A stretch of DNA of 59,772 nt from Chloroflexota bacterium (GTDB lineage: Bacteria; Chloroflexota; UBA11872): positions 1 to 59,772 of the forward strand of contig JAJEDE010000014.1 in assembly GCA_022821645.1 (NCBI GenBank), given 5' to 3'. Under the pieces are notes generated by a model. That model did not search any database. It saw only the letters and a program-made list of their open reading frames with translations, and was not told the DNA's origin. Both the position numbers and the translations under genes were made by a program. Below are positions 42,410 through 51,058 of the stretch, one piece after another (position 1 is the stretch's first letter; each line of letters opens with the position of its first letter).

Positions 42410-42667
42410 GGCGGTTCTATTGCGCGGGAAGACTTAGAGTTTTCGCGCCAGATCCATTTGACGATCTAGACGCGCATACCCAAAATCGAAAGGTCCGAAC
42501 GCATACGAGTCTCATCGCTGCCCGTGCCGTTTCCCTTGCGCTGGAACTTCCCAGGCTCATTCATCCCACGCGGTGGAGTCAGTACGGACCGCCTGCGGAG
42601 AGGCGGACTGCCCGTATCCCACTTTGCCAGGTGGCAAGTTTGATCAGCCCCGGTGGGTTCCCCGCCC
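42410..42667. other. Right end of R-M island, non-coding, with hairpins
   Basis: 258 bp without a gene. Contains hairpins GCGCGGGAA/TTTTCGCGC (about 42425-42450), CCGCCT/AGGCGG near 42590-42610, and TTGCCA/TGGCAA (about 42624-42637) followed by a short T run, a weak candidate terminator for the R-M operon. Confidence 0.5.
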
Positions 42668-42765
42668 CATCGCCTAAACTGTCGGCGGGCCCATAGCTCA
42701 GCTGGAAGAGCGCCTCAATGGCATTGAGGAGGTCGTCGGTTCGAATCCGATTGGGTCCACCGACC
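42668..42765 (+). repeat. Right 98-bp direct repeat flanking the R-M island
   Basis: Perfect copy of 38485-38582, including 19 bp before tRNA-Ala and 6 bp after its CC end; identity ends abruptly on both sides. Confidence 0.97.
42687..42759 (+). tRNA. tRNA-Ala (anticodon GGC), copy 2
   Basis: Identical to the tRNA at 38504-38576; part of the duplicated island border. Both copies keep a complete cloverleaf and should be functional. Confidence 0.96.
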
Positions 42766-42957
42766 ACCAGCGCCGCTGGCTCAGCCCCGCACCAGCACTA
42801 ACGAGCACGGGTCCCGGATTCACCCTCGGTTCGGCAGCCCACCGCCTCCTACCCTGAGCGCTGATCGTGCTGGCCGACCAGGAACAGCAACTCCGCGACC
42901 AACTGGCGGACACCTAGAGCCTGGCCCTGGGGACCACGACGACCAGCTGAACGGATT

Positions 42958-42990
42958 GCCAACAGTTCTGTTGCCAACAGAACTGTTGGC
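42958..42990. promoter_or_regulatory. Perfect 16-bp inverted repeat before the ATPase module
   Basis: GCCAACAGTTCTGTTG, 1 nt, CAACAGAACTGTTGGC. Each arm is itself a smaller palindrome (CAACAG-TT-CTGTTG). It ends 16 nt before ATG 43007, so as DNA it is a plausible operator and as RNA a strong hairpin near the ribosome site. Confidence 0.7.
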
Positions 42991-43006
42991 ATGCTACGGT
43001 CAGGCC

Positions 43007-44263
43007 ATGACTAGGCATCTCAAAAAAGCCGGCGCCAACTGGGTCGATGGCGACCGGTTCTTCAACCGCGAGGCCGAACTCAAGGAGCTCCGGGAGCGCG
43101 TCCATAACGACACTCACACGCTCCTGACCGCGCAACGGCGCATGGGCAAGACCAGCCTCGTGCGCGAACTCCTGCGCCAACTGGATGACGAAGGGCGCTA
43201 CGCCACCGTTTTCGTCGACCTGGAAGCGGCGAACGACCCAGCCGACGCTATCGCCGAGATTGCAATTCGGGCCAAGCCGGTTCAGGCCGTCTGGCGCCGG
43301 ATTCAGTCCTTCTTTGCCAATCACCTGCAAAGTTTCGGCGGCCGCATCGACGAGGTTGCGTTGTCCGAACTAAAGGCGAAGCTCCGCGCCGGCATTGACG
43401 CCGGAAACTGGCAGCATCAGGGCGATCAGGTCTTCGCGGCCTTGGCATCGAGCGAAAGGCCGGTCGTGCTCGCCATCGACGAACTTCCCATCCTGGTCAA
43501 CCGCCTGCTGAAGGGTGCTGACTACCGCGTGACCCCGGAGCGGACGGCCGCAACGGACGCATTGCTAGCGTGGCTCCGGAAAAACGCCCAGGAACATCGC
43601 GGCGAGGTGGTTCTCATTCTCTCCGGGAGCGTCGGCCTCGAACCCGTCCTTCGCCAAGCCGGCCTCAGCGCCCACGCCAACATCTATCAGTCCCTTGAGT
43701 TGCATCCCTGGAGCCATGACACGTCAAGCCGTTGTCTCGACGCCTTGGCCCAGACCTACGACCTGGACCTTTCGGAGGATGTGCGGATGGAAATCTGCCG
43801 TCTATTGCGTTGCTGCGTCCCGCATCACGTCCAGCAGTTCTTCGACTACTTGCATCAGCATCTCCGTCGGACGGGCCGCACAATGGCGAGCGCGGACGAT
43901 GTCGAGTTGGTTTACGAACGTGAGCTGCTCAGCGTTCGCGGGCAAATCGATCTGGAGCACTATGAGGTGAGGCTCAGAATGGTCTTGGGCGACGACGCCT
44001 ATGGGACCGCGCTTGAGTTGCTAACCGAAGCTGCCGTTCACAAAGGTCGGCTCACGGACAAGGCCATCCGGCGCTACCGCGCTGCGCTTGCGTCGTCGGG
44101 CGGCGACGCTGCTTCAATCGAAGATGTTCTCTACTCGCTGGAGCACGACGGCTACTTGGAACAACAGACCGACGGATACCGTTTCGTGTCGCGGTTGCTC
44201 CAAGACTGGTGGCTCGCCCGACACGGCCGGTTCTTCACTCCCATCCAGGATCGCCCGATATAG
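43007..44263 (+). CDS. AAA/archaeal-type ATPase, first gene of two-ATPase module
   Basis: 418 aa. Starts MTRHLKKAGANWVDGDRFFNREAELKELRERV, typical of ATPases that open with an 'F-x-R-E-x-E' box. Walker A TAQRRMGKTSLV (41-52), Walker B VVLAIDEL (153-160), a sensor-like ILSGSVGLEPVL, then a helical/winged-helix C-terminus (IEDVLYSLEHDGYLEQQTDGYRF). ATG 43007 is chosen; an upstream TTG lies inside the palindrome. Co-directional with, and 15 nt from, the second ATPase. Function unknown. Confidence 0.8.
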   Translation: MTRHLKKAGANWVDGDRFFNREAELKELRERVHNDTHTLLTAQRRMGKTSLVRELLRQLDDEGRYATVFVDLEAANDPADAIAEIAIRAKPVQAVWRRIQSFFANHLQSFGGRIDEVALSELKAKLRAGIDAGNWQHQGDQVFAALASSERPVVLAIDELPILVNRLLKGADYRVTPERTAATDALLAWLRKNAQEHRGEVVLILSGSVGLEPVLRQAGLSAHANIYQSLELHPWSHDTSSRCLDALAQTYDLDLSEDVRMEICRLLRCCVPHHVQQFFDYLHQHLRRTGRTMASADDVELVYERELLSVRGQIDLEHYEVRLRMVLGDDAYGTALELLTEAAVHKGRLTDKAIRRYRAALASSGGDAASIEDVLYSLEHDGYLEQQTDGYRFVSRLLQDWWLARHGRFFTPIQDRPI

Positions 44264-44278
44264 AAGGAAGTAGCTGCA

Positions 44279-46384
44279 ATGGCGGTAGCAGTCAAGAAAT
44301 ACAACCCCGGCTTCCTGAGTGACGACGAGATCATTGCGTCGTTCTGCGTCAGAACCGCGGAGTTCGATTCGCTCGTCGAGTCCCTGTGTGAAAGCGACGC
44401 CGGTTCCAGCCCCCACTCACTGGTCATTGGACCCCGCGGCAGCGGTAAGACGCACTTGCTGCTTCGGGTTGCGGCCGAAGTAAGGCGTAACCCAGCCCTT
44501 ACTGGACTCCTTCCAATCACATACGCCGAGGAGAGCTACGAGGTCACAACTTGCGGCGAATTCTGGCTCGAGTGCCTGGGCCGCCTTTCCGAGCAAGCTC
44601 CAGCCGCCGAGCGCGAGAGTCTTCGCCTTACCTATGAGGATCTGAGAACGCTGGCTGACGATCAGGCCTTAGCCGACCGCTGTATCGGCTCCCTGCTTGA
44701 CTTCGCGGACCGTCATGGGACGCGCCTGCTTCTGCTGGTCGAAAACCTCAACATGCTCTTCGACGACATCAACGACCCGGATGTCGGTTGGCGCTTGCGC
44801 CAGACCCTCCAAACCGAACCCCGCTTCATCCTGTTCGGCAGCGCCACCAGCCGCTTCGACGAAATCGACCGCCCTGACCACGCTCTCTACGACCTCTTTC
44901 GGGCCATCACGCTGCGACCACTCACGACCGCCGAATGCCAGGCGCTTTGGCAATCCGTTGCCGCCAGGCGCTCGACGACGGAGGCCGTTCGCCCACTCCA
45001 AGTCCTTACCGGCGGCAATCCACGCCTCCTCACCGTCATTGCCCGCTTCGGCGCCGATCGTTCATTCCGCGACCTGGTGGCGAACCTCCTCGACCTGGTC
45101 GACGAACACACCGAGTACTTCAAGAGCCACCTCGAGGCTCTCCCGCCCCAGGAACGCCGCGTCTACCTGACCCTCGCCCGCTTCTGGAAACCCTCAACCA
45201 CCAGGGAAATCGCCGACCTTGCCCGCCTTAATACCAACACCTGCAGCGCCCAACTCAAGCGTCTTGTCGCACGGGGCGCCGTTGCTGTCGACGGCGGCAC
45301 CCCGCGCCGACGCCGGTACTACCTGACAGAGCGTCTCTACAACATCTACTACTTGCTGCGCCGGGGCACGGGCGCCGACCGGGTCGTTCAAGCGCTGATC
45401 GAATTTATGGTCTGCCTGTATTCACCATCAGAGATTGGAGCTGTCATCGATCGTATCCTGGACTCGGCGCAGGCCTTAAATGTTCTTCCCGATGTCATTG
45501 GCCCGAAGATGGCCGACGCCTTGCTGAATGAGGCACGCTCCCTTCAGGAGCTGGGCCAAAACGACGCCGCCATCGCTCTCTACGACCAAGTGATTGAACG
45601 GTTTAGACCTGATCTCGGTGCCGGAACCGAACTGAACGTGGGTGTCGCGCTAACAAGCAAGTCTTCGCTGCTCATTCAGGCTGGTCGGAACCATGAAGCC
45701 ATCGTTGCGTGCGAAGAGGTTGTGGGCAAGTACGAAACGAGCCGGGATGTGTCCTCGGCGGTGCTCTCGGTGTCTGCGCTTTGGGTTAAAGGTACCGCGC
45801 TATTGGCCATGGACAATCCTGTGATGGCTCTTGATGCCTTCAACCGGGCATTGGCGCAAGCCAGCACTCTAGATGTCCCGGTTCCCAATTTCATTTTGGC
45901 TTCCCTTCTTCATGGCAAGGGATTGGTCTTGGTTCAGCTCGGTCAGCTTGACAATGCGATTGCCGCATTCGACGAGGCGTTAAAGCAGTTTGGCGCCGAT
46001 TTGGAATTGCAGCAGAGCGGCACGACAGCAATGTTGCTGATAGGCAAGGCCCTCGTCTTGGACCAACTTGGCCATACCATGAGCCTCGCGGAATTCTCGT
46101 GGCTACTAGAGAGCCTGGCCAGGCATGGCAGCGTTCTGCCCGGCACGAGTAAGGCGCTGATTGCTTTGGTCGCCGCCCTCGAACCGTCTCAGGCCCTCGG
46201 CTTGCTTCAGGCTTCTTCCGCATCTCACCTGCTACTGCCCCTGATCACCGCCCTCCAACAGGAACTCGGACAGTCCTCGCAAGTCGCGAAGGAGGTCGCT
46301 GAAGTTGCCGGCGATGTGCGGTCCAGGCTGGCCGAAGCTAGAGCCAGGCAGGCAGAGTCACGGTCCGAACCGCGCGCATCCTGA
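44279..46384 (+). CDS. STAND-like ATPase with wHTH and TPR repeats, second gene of module
   Basis: 701 aa. N-terminal NTPase: VIGPRGSGKTHLLLRV (Walker A, about 48-63), LLLLVENLNMLFDD (Walker B-like with Glu-Asn in place of Asp-Glu), FILFGSATSRFDEI sensor. Then a winged helix (TTREIADLARLNTNTCSAQLKRLVARGAVAV), and from about 400 onward TPR-like repeats (LLNEARSLQELGQNDAAIALYDQVI; LHGKGLVLVQLGQLDNAIAAFDEAL). A charged coiled C-terminus ends it. This ATPase-wHTH-TPR order matches STAND signal-transducing proteins. Ribosome site GAAGGAAG upstream. Confidence 0.82.
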   Translation: MAVAVKKYNPGFLSDDEIIASFCVRTAEFDSLVESLCESDAGSSPHSLVIGPRGSGKTHLLLRVAAEVRRNPALTGLLPITYAEESYEVTTCGEFWLECLGRLSEQAPAAERESLRLTYEDLRTLADDQALADRCIGSLLDFADRHGTRLLLLVENLNMLFDDINDPDVGWRLRQTLQTEPRFILFGSATSRFDEIDRPDHALYDLFRAITLRPLTTAECQALWQSVAARRSTTEAVRPLQVLTGGNPRLLTVIARFGADRSFRDLVANLLDLVDEHTEYFKSHLEALPPQERRVYLTLARFWKPSTTREIADLARLNTNTCSAQLKRLVARGAVAVDGGTPRRRRYYLTERLYNIYYLLRRGTGADRVVQALIEFMVCLYSPSEIGAVIDRILDSAQALNVLPDVIGPKMADALLNEARSLQELGQNDAAIALYDQVIERFRPDLGAGTELNVGVALTSKSSLLIQAGRNHEAIVACEEVVGKYETSRDVSSAVLSVSALWVKGTALLAMDNPVMALDAFNRALAQASTLDVPVPNFILASLLHGKGLVLVQLGQLDNAIAAFDEALKQFGADLELQQSGTTAMLLIGKALVLDQLGHTMSLAEFSWLLESLARHGSVLPGTSKALIALVAALEPSQALGLLQASSASHLLLPLITALQQELGQSSQVAKEVAEVAGDVRSRLAEARARQAESRSEPRAS

Positions 46385-46419
46385 TGCAAGCCGCGTCCAC
46401 GTAAGCGGGTCCCCCCGCC

Positions 46420-46743
46420 CTACTGCATCGGCGAAAACCCCGTCGGCGTCATATAGCTGTTGATCACCCTTGCCACGATCTGCCCGCTGGCTTCGGTCTC
46501 GGCCCGGACTTGTAGCCACTCCGGGTCGGACTGGAAGGCCGTCCACTTGGCTTCGCGGTCGGCCTGGCTGTCGAAGCGGGTGATGTAGACCAGCCGGTCG
46601 CTGCGGCCCACCACTTCCTGCCAGAACCCCACCACCTCGATATCCAGGCGCTCGAAGATCCGCATCGTGTGCTGGGAGAAGCGGGCCATGATGGCGTCCA
46701 TGCGGCCGGGCAGGATCTCGTAGATCCGCAGTTCGTAAAGCAT
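46420..46743 (-). CDS. NIPSNAP-family protein
   Basis: 107 aa, beginning MLYELRIYEILPGRMDAIMARF, with VVGFWQEVVGRSDRLVYITRFDSQADREAKWTAF in pieces and PEWLQVRAETEASGQIVARV: a dimeric alpha-beta barrel fold. ATG 46743 with GAGGA upstream. Function in bacteria is not established. Confidence 0.88.
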   Translation of the reverse strand: MLYELRIYEILPGRMDAIMARFSQHTMRIFERLDIEVVGFWQEVVGRSDRLVYITRFDSQADREAKWTAFQSDPEWLQVRAETEASGQIVARVINSYMTPTGFSPMQ

Positions 46744-46855
46744 CGGCTGGAGTCCTCGATTAACGAGATTCGTCGCAGCATGCCCCACCGTCCCGCCGCT
46801 TGCGTACTATGGCCGCCCGGCAATCCGCCGGGGACGAACGAAGGATCAAGCTGCG

Positions 46856-47293
46856 GTGTACGCCATCGTCATCGGCTGCGGGCGCGCGGGCGCCGAGATC
46901 GCCAGCCGCATGAGCGACCAGGGCCACTCCGTCGTTGTGATTGATCGTGACCGCGGGGCCTTTCACCGGCTGTCCGACGGCTTCTCCGGCACCACCATCG
47001 TCGGCCACGCCATTGACGAGGATTGCCTCGTCTCCGCCGGCATCGAACGCGCCGACGCCGTGATCGCCACCACCTACGGCGACAACTCCAACCTCATTGC
47101 GGTGCAACTGGCTCGTAAGCGGTTCAAGGTCAAGCGCGCCATCGCCCGCGTCAAGGACTCCGTGCGGGCCTCCACCTTTGCCGCGCTTGGCTTCGAGACC
47201 ATTCCCTCCACCACCATCGTCGGCGATGCCTTTGAGCAGACCCTGGGCTGGGATCCACGTCAGCCCAACGGCGCCCCGGATAACGGGAGCTAG
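46856..47293 (+). CDS. TrkA-N domain protein (potassium uptake regulator)
   Basis: 145-aa single RCK/TrkA-N domain. AIVIGCGRAGAEIASRMSDQGHSVVVIDRD (GxGxxG and terminal Asp for NAD), ADAVIATTYGDNSNLIAVQLARKRFKV, IPSTTIVGDAFEQTLG. GTG 46856. Followed 5 nt later by a second TrkA gene, as in two-component Trk regulators; no TrkH channel gene is in the window. Confidence 0.88.
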   Translation: MYAIVIGCGRAGAEIASRMSDQGHSVVVIDRDRGAFHRLSDGFSGTTIVGHAIDEDCLVSAGIERADAVIATTYGDNSNLIAVQLARKRFKVKRAIARVKDSVRASTFAALGFETIPSTTIVGDAFEQTLGWDPRQPNGAPDNGS

Positions 47294-47298
47294 CGCCC

Positions 47299-47973
47299 GT
47301 GTTCGTCATCATCGCCGGCGGCGGCAAGGTTGGCGGCCAGCTCGCGCGCGATCTCCTGGCCGCGCGCCACGAAGTCGTGGTCATGGAGTCCAACCCCGGC
47401 AAGGCCCGCGCCCTGCAGGACGAAATCGGCGACGCCGTCGTGCCGCACGACGCCTCCGAGGGCCGCTGGCTCATCGACGCGGGCATTGGTCGGGCCGACC
47501 TGCTGATTGCGGTGACCGGCGACGACGAGGACAACATCGTCATCTGCCAGCTTGGCGAGGCGCTATCGGAGGGTCGCGCCCGCACCATCACCCGCATCAA
47601 CAACCCCAAGAACAGCGATACCTTCCGCACCCTAGGCATCGAGGCCATCGTCAACGCCACCGACTTGGTGATGACCATGATCGAGCGCGACGTCAGTGTG
47701 GCCCCCGTCGTCCACCTCATGCGCCTGCGCAGCGCCGGCTTGGAGCTCGTGGAAATGACCGTGGCCGAAGGATCGGCGGCCGACGGATCCACGCCCGAGG
47801 AACTCAGGCTTCCGGAGCAGGGCGGGCGCATCAGCGTAATCCTGCGCAATGGCGAAGCCGTCCTTCCCTCGCCCACCACCCGCCTGCACGGCGGCGACTC
47901 CGTGGTCCTCGTCGCGCAAACCGAATTCGAAGAGGCCCTCGGCCGCCAATTCGCGGCCCCAACCATCGTCTAG
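47299..47973 (+). CDS. TrkA-type protein, TrkA-N plus TrkA-C
   Basis: 224 aa. FVIIAGGGKVGGQLARDLLAARHEVVVME, RADLLIAVTGDDEDNIVICQLGEAL, NPKNSDTFRTLGIEAIVNATDLVM, then a TrkA-C domain about 135-220 (GLELVEMTVAEGSAADG, RLHGGDSVVLVAQTEFEEAL). GTG 47299. Likely forms a regulatory ring with the preceding protein to gate a K+ transporter elsewhere. Confidence 0.88.
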   Translation: MFVIIAGGGKVGGQLARDLLAARHEVVVMESNPGKARALQDEIGDAVVPHDASEGRWLIDAGIGRADLLIAVTGDDEDNIVICQLGEALSEGRARTITRINNPKNSDTFRTLGIEAIVNATDLVMTMIERDVSVAPVVHLMRLRSAGLELVEMTVAEGSAADGSTPEELRLPEQGGRISVILRNGEAVLPSPTTRLHGGDSVVLVAQTEFEEALGRQFAAPTIV

Positions 47974-48152
47974 CGCTGGTGCCCCGATGTGCCGGCTCCG
48001 GCGGGCCCAAGAAATCGGCTGACCAGCGTCCAATACTGAGCGTCGACCGCATTGCCTGAGATGAAACCTTCGTTCGAACCGCGCGACGTGATTCCGCGAA
48101 AGCGGGCGGGCGGGCGGGTGGTCACTGCCGTACGATTTGTCGCGGCAAAATA

Positions 48153-49565
48153 ATGTCCCTTTCGAACCGGGCCGGCTGGATCGGCCGCCTGCTCATTGGC
48201 GTTGTGGCCTTCTGGTGGGGCGGCATCGTGGTGCCTCGGCTCGTCAGTCTGGCGGTGCCGACACGTCTGCCGCCTGAGACGATTCCTGCATGGACTGACC
48301 CTCATTGGGATGGGCAGATCGCGGACCTTGTCTTGGCCGCATTCCTGCTCAACGCGGCTCTCTGGTCACTTGTTGTCTGCCTCCGACCAGGAATCGCACG
48401 GACCGGTCCTATCGCTCGAGGTGGCTGGGCGGTGCTCGGCGCGACCGTGCTGTATCTCAGTTGGGTGGAATTCTCGGACCTTCACATGTTGGGTCTGGAT
48501 CGCCTGCAACTGAGGGTGCTGGGAGCCCGGCTGTTCGAGTCGTCCCAAGCACGCGGCTCACTCGCCGAGTTTTATCTGCTGATCCCCGCATTTGTGCTGG
48601 GAATGAGTCTGTTCCTATGGAAGGGCGTGCGTGAACCGTCAGTCCGTTTCCTACTGGCCGCTGGCTTCCTTGCATGGTTTCTCGCCGCCGTTCTCGACGA
48701 AACCTATCCCCAGTTGTTTCAAGGTGCAGCCACTGAGTTGGCTTGGCTCTGCGAAGAAACCCTCGAGTTCAGCGGATCCCTGTTGGTTGGATGGGGCGCC
48801 GTCCTGGCCTTGAGCCCAGGAATCCGAGGTGCGGGTCCCGGCGCTGCCGATTCCTGGCAGAAGCCCTTGGTTGCGTCTGGACTCGCCGTCACCCTGGTCG
48901 GCGCTGTGGCTCTCGCGTTCGTTTTTCGACCGCCGCTTGCCGACTCTCGAATCACGCCTCCCTCACGCGCCGGGGCCTTTGACATGGTCCTCGCCGACGG
49001 CGGTTCGGTACTACAGGAACTCGGCGTGCTTCCGGCGCCACTCGGTGGGATCGACCTACGAATGTCAAGCAGCGATCCATCGGGGCGTGGGCATGCAATC
49101 TGGCGCATTGCGCGAGTCGGCAGCGCCAGCTCGGATCAACTCTTGGTTCAAGGTCGAACAGCGTTGCCTGCCGGCACTATTCCGGAGGAGGTCTCAATCA
49201 GATTTCCGCCGATCGCCGAAGCGGCCATGCGATCACTATCTATCCAGCTAGTGGCCGACGTCGCGTTGGGCGCCGATCTCCGAATAGGAGCAACGAACAC
49301 GGATCGATTCCAGCAGGGCAGGCTTTGGATCAATGGCGAGCAGGCTTGGCCCGACCAGAATCTCGAATTTGTAGCCTATGGTGCGCCACAACCCTCATGG
49401 AGCAAGCTGCTGGCGCTGGGCCACTTGCTCGCGTTGGGCTGGCGCTGGCCGTTGTTGCTGGCCTTGCTCTGGGCTTCCCTGATCCTGATCTGTTTCGTCC
49501 CGTCCCTGCTGACGATTCAAGCGCTCCGCACGATAGGCGCGATCCGCACCGAGCCCTTGCCGTAG
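48153..49565 (+). CDS. Multi-pass membrane protein sharing an ectodomain with the sulfatase-like proteins
   Basis: 470 aa, about eight hydrophobic helices (IGRLLIGVVAFWWGGIVV; IADLVLAAFLLNAALWSLVV; ... LLALGWRWPLLLALLWASLILICFV). Between two TMs, about 290-410, lies a beta-rich ectodomain: VLQELGVLPAPLGGIDLRMSSSDPSGRG in pieces, VSIRFPPIAEAAMRSLSIQLV, LWINGEQAWPDQNLEFVAYG. It lines up by eye with the ectodomain of the proteins at 2571 and 5098 (QELGELRGTIGRFDIWVSTD). No sulfatase domain follows. Function unknown; a role in surface glycans is only a guess. Confidence 0.7.
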   Translation: MSLSNRAGWIGRLLIGVVAFWWGGIVVPRLVSLAVPTRLPPETIPAWTDPHWDGQIADLVLAAFLLNAALWSLVVCLRPGIARTGPIARGGWAVLGATVLYLSWVEFSDLHMLGLDRLQLRVLGARLFESSQARGSLAEFYLLIPAFVLGMSLFLWKGVREPSVRFLLAAGFLAWFLAAVLDETYPQLFQGAATELAWLCEETLEFSGSLLVGWGAVLALSPGIRGAGPGAADSWQKPLVASGLAVTLVGAVALAFVFRPPLADSRITPPSRAGAFDMVLADGGSVLQELGVLPAPLGGIDLRMSSSDPSGRGHAIWRIARVGSASSDQLLVQGRTALPAGTIPEEVSIRFPPIAEAAMRSLSIQLVADVALGADLRIGATNTDRFQQGRLWINGEQAWPDQNLEFVAYGAPQPSWSKLLALGHLLALGWRWPLLLALLWASLILICFVPSLLTIQALRTIGAIRTEPLP

Positions 49566-49644
49566 CTTGCGACTGCCAGGGTGGCGCAAAGCGCCGGGCT
49601 CTGGCTCAACGGACCAGGCCGGCGGCTTTACATCTCGCAGTGTT

Positions 49645-49866
49645 TCAGGCTGGCTTAGCGTGGAATTGCGCGCCGCCGGGTTCAGCACGCCAGGCGACTG
49701 ATTCCACCATGCCCGCCAGGCGTCGCACCAGATTGTCATCCGACTCCGGCAAGCCGCGCGCGACTAATTCGAATACCAGCCTCGCGAACGCTGATCGTCG
49801 AGCAGTTTCAACGTCAGGACCGCACACTGGCAGAGCGCAAACTGGCGGCGTGGCGTCGCGCCTCAT
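49645..49866 (-). CDS. Possible small helical protein after rplY
   Basis: 73 codons, ATG 49866 16 nt after the rplY stop. The middle (SAFARLVFELVARGLPESDD, NLVRRLAGMVESVAWRAE) looks like two amphipathic helices. No recognised family and only position supports it. Confidence 0.35.
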   Translation of the reverse strand: MRRDATPPVCALPVCGPDVETARRSAFARLVFELVARGLPESDDNLVRRLAGMVESVAWRAEPGGAQFHAKPA

Positions 49867-49882
49867 CTCGGCGCCGGAGCGG

Positions 49883-50566
49883 CTACTGCGGGCTTGACAC
49901 CTCGGTCGGAGTCTCGGCGGTCGTCTCTGCCGCCTCCTCGGACGGTTCCTCGCCTTCCTCCAGCAAGACTTCCTCGAGTTCTTCCTCCTCCTCGTCCTCT
50001 TCAGCCGTGCGCGCCGCGGTCACCTGCACCACCACGGCTTCCGAATCGTCCAGCGGTTCGTACGCGCCGTCCGCGGCGCGCAGATCTTGAACGAGCACAT
50101 CGTCGCCAACGTCGACCAGGTTGGAGATGTTTGCGATCAGGTTCGTGGGGATCTCGGTTGGCAGGGCGGAGACCTCGACTTCCTGCAGTTGGTGGATCAA
50201 CACGACTTCGGCGTTTTCGCTGGCCGGTGCGTGGCCTTCCAACTCAACGCGCACCATCACCCCAATGGGCTTGGTCAGATCCACCTTGCGCAGCGTCAGG
50301 TGCACCAGGCGGTTCGTTAGCGTGTCGATCTCCACTTGGTCCATCAGCACCGGCTCGTTGATGTCCGGCGAGTCCAGGTCCACCAGTTGCCCGGCGGCCT
50401 GGGCGCGAACCAATTCGGCAAGCGCCCGCTCCGACACCTGCATGGCAATGGAAGGATGCCCTGCCTGCACCAGGTTGGCCGGAATCACACCTTCCCGCCG
50501 CAGGCGTCGCACTTTCTTTCCCAGGACGGTGCGGGGTTCCGCCGCCAGGCGATGACGTTCGGGCAC
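49883..50566 (-). CDS. rplY: 50S ribosomal protein L25 (TL5/Ctc type)
   Basis: 227 aa. L25 N-terminal 5S-rRNA-binding domain (RTVLGKKVRRLRREGVIPANLVQAGHPSIAM in pieces; VDLDSPDINEPVLMDQVEID) and the C-terminal TL5 beta domain (GVMVRVELEGHAPASEN; VEVSALPTEIPTNLIANIS), ending with a long Glu-rich tail. GTG 50566 with AGGAG upstream; the longer frame is not used. Confidence 0.95.
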   Translation of the reverse strand: MPERHRLAAEPRTVLGKKVRRLRREGVIPANLVQAGHPSIAMQVSERALAELVRAQAAGQLVDLDSPDINEPVLMDQVEIDTLTNRLVHLTLRKVDLTKPIGVMVRVELEGHAPASENAEVVLIHQLQEVEVSALPTEIPTNLIANISNLVDVGDDVLVQDLRAADGAYEPLDDSEAVVVQVTAARTAEEDEEEEELEEVLLEEGEEPSEEAAETTAETPTEVSSPQ

Positions 50567-50781
50567 GGCTAGCTGCTCCTCGGATTGGGTGGCGGCGCGA
50601 CCTGGCGAAATATCTGTCGGTCGGCGCGCAAAGACGCGCAGCGCCGCTCCCGGTGAGTCTAAAAAGGCGCCCCGCCGGGCGTCAACGGTTCGTGCGGCGT
50701 CGCGTTGCCAATGCGGGATTGTGGACAATGGGCCACCGGCGCTTCAGAAGCGCCCGTTTGCCGCAAGGAGTTGGTGACCAC

Positions 50782-50988
50782 TTGGCTTCCCGACGACGCG
50801 TATCGCTCAGCGACCTTTATGCCGATGCCTGCCGGCGCATGGACATCACGCCGGAGGAGGCGCTCGGCTGTGAACGCCAGCCTGACCGCCTGCGATTGAT
50901 GATCACTCAGGACCGCTGGGTGGACTTTGAACTGGTCGACGACCCGGAAAACGACCGCCTGGTCCTCGGCGCCACCTTGGATTCCTAG
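50782..50988 (+). CDS. Small hypothetical protein
   Basis: 68 aa from TTG 50782 with AAGGAG 11 nt upstream: LASRRRVSLSDLYADACRRM, then ITPEEALGCERQPDRLRLMI and RWVDFELVDDPENDRLVLGA. Reads like a folded mini-protein with a beta-strand-rich end. Divergent from rplY. Unrecognised. Confidence 0.5.
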   Translation: MASRRRVSLSDLYADACRRMDITPEEALGCERQPDRLRLMITQDRWVDFELVDDPENDRLVLGATLDS

Positions 50989-51058
50989 CACCGTCCGATG
51001 CGGGGCCTGTGGTGGCCCCGCGACGCCGAACCCTCGCGATCCCCGCCTGTCTCGACCC

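Larger units (their letters stand above)
38583..42667 (+). mobile_element. Genomic island at tRNA-Ala carrying a restriction-modification operon
   Basis: 4.1-kb segment between two perfect 98-bp repeats that each contain tRNA-Ala. It is visibly AT-richer than its neighbours, uses A/T-ending codons, and holds only three co-directional genes. No integrase or transposase is present, so it either was mobilised in trans or has lost its recombinase. The left half of the repeat belongs to the native mobA-like gene end, so the right copy is probably the duplicated one. Confidence 0.88.

Noticed and set aside
42579..42767. Minus-strand ORF with ...NAIEALFQLSYGP...
   Set aside because: This is the reverse strand of tRNA-Ala, a well-known source of spurious predicted proteins.
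42844..42917. Short frame ending ...DQEQQLRDQLADT before the ATPase module
   Set aside because: Only about 20 codons after an in-frame stop, no ribosome site; at most a gene remnant.
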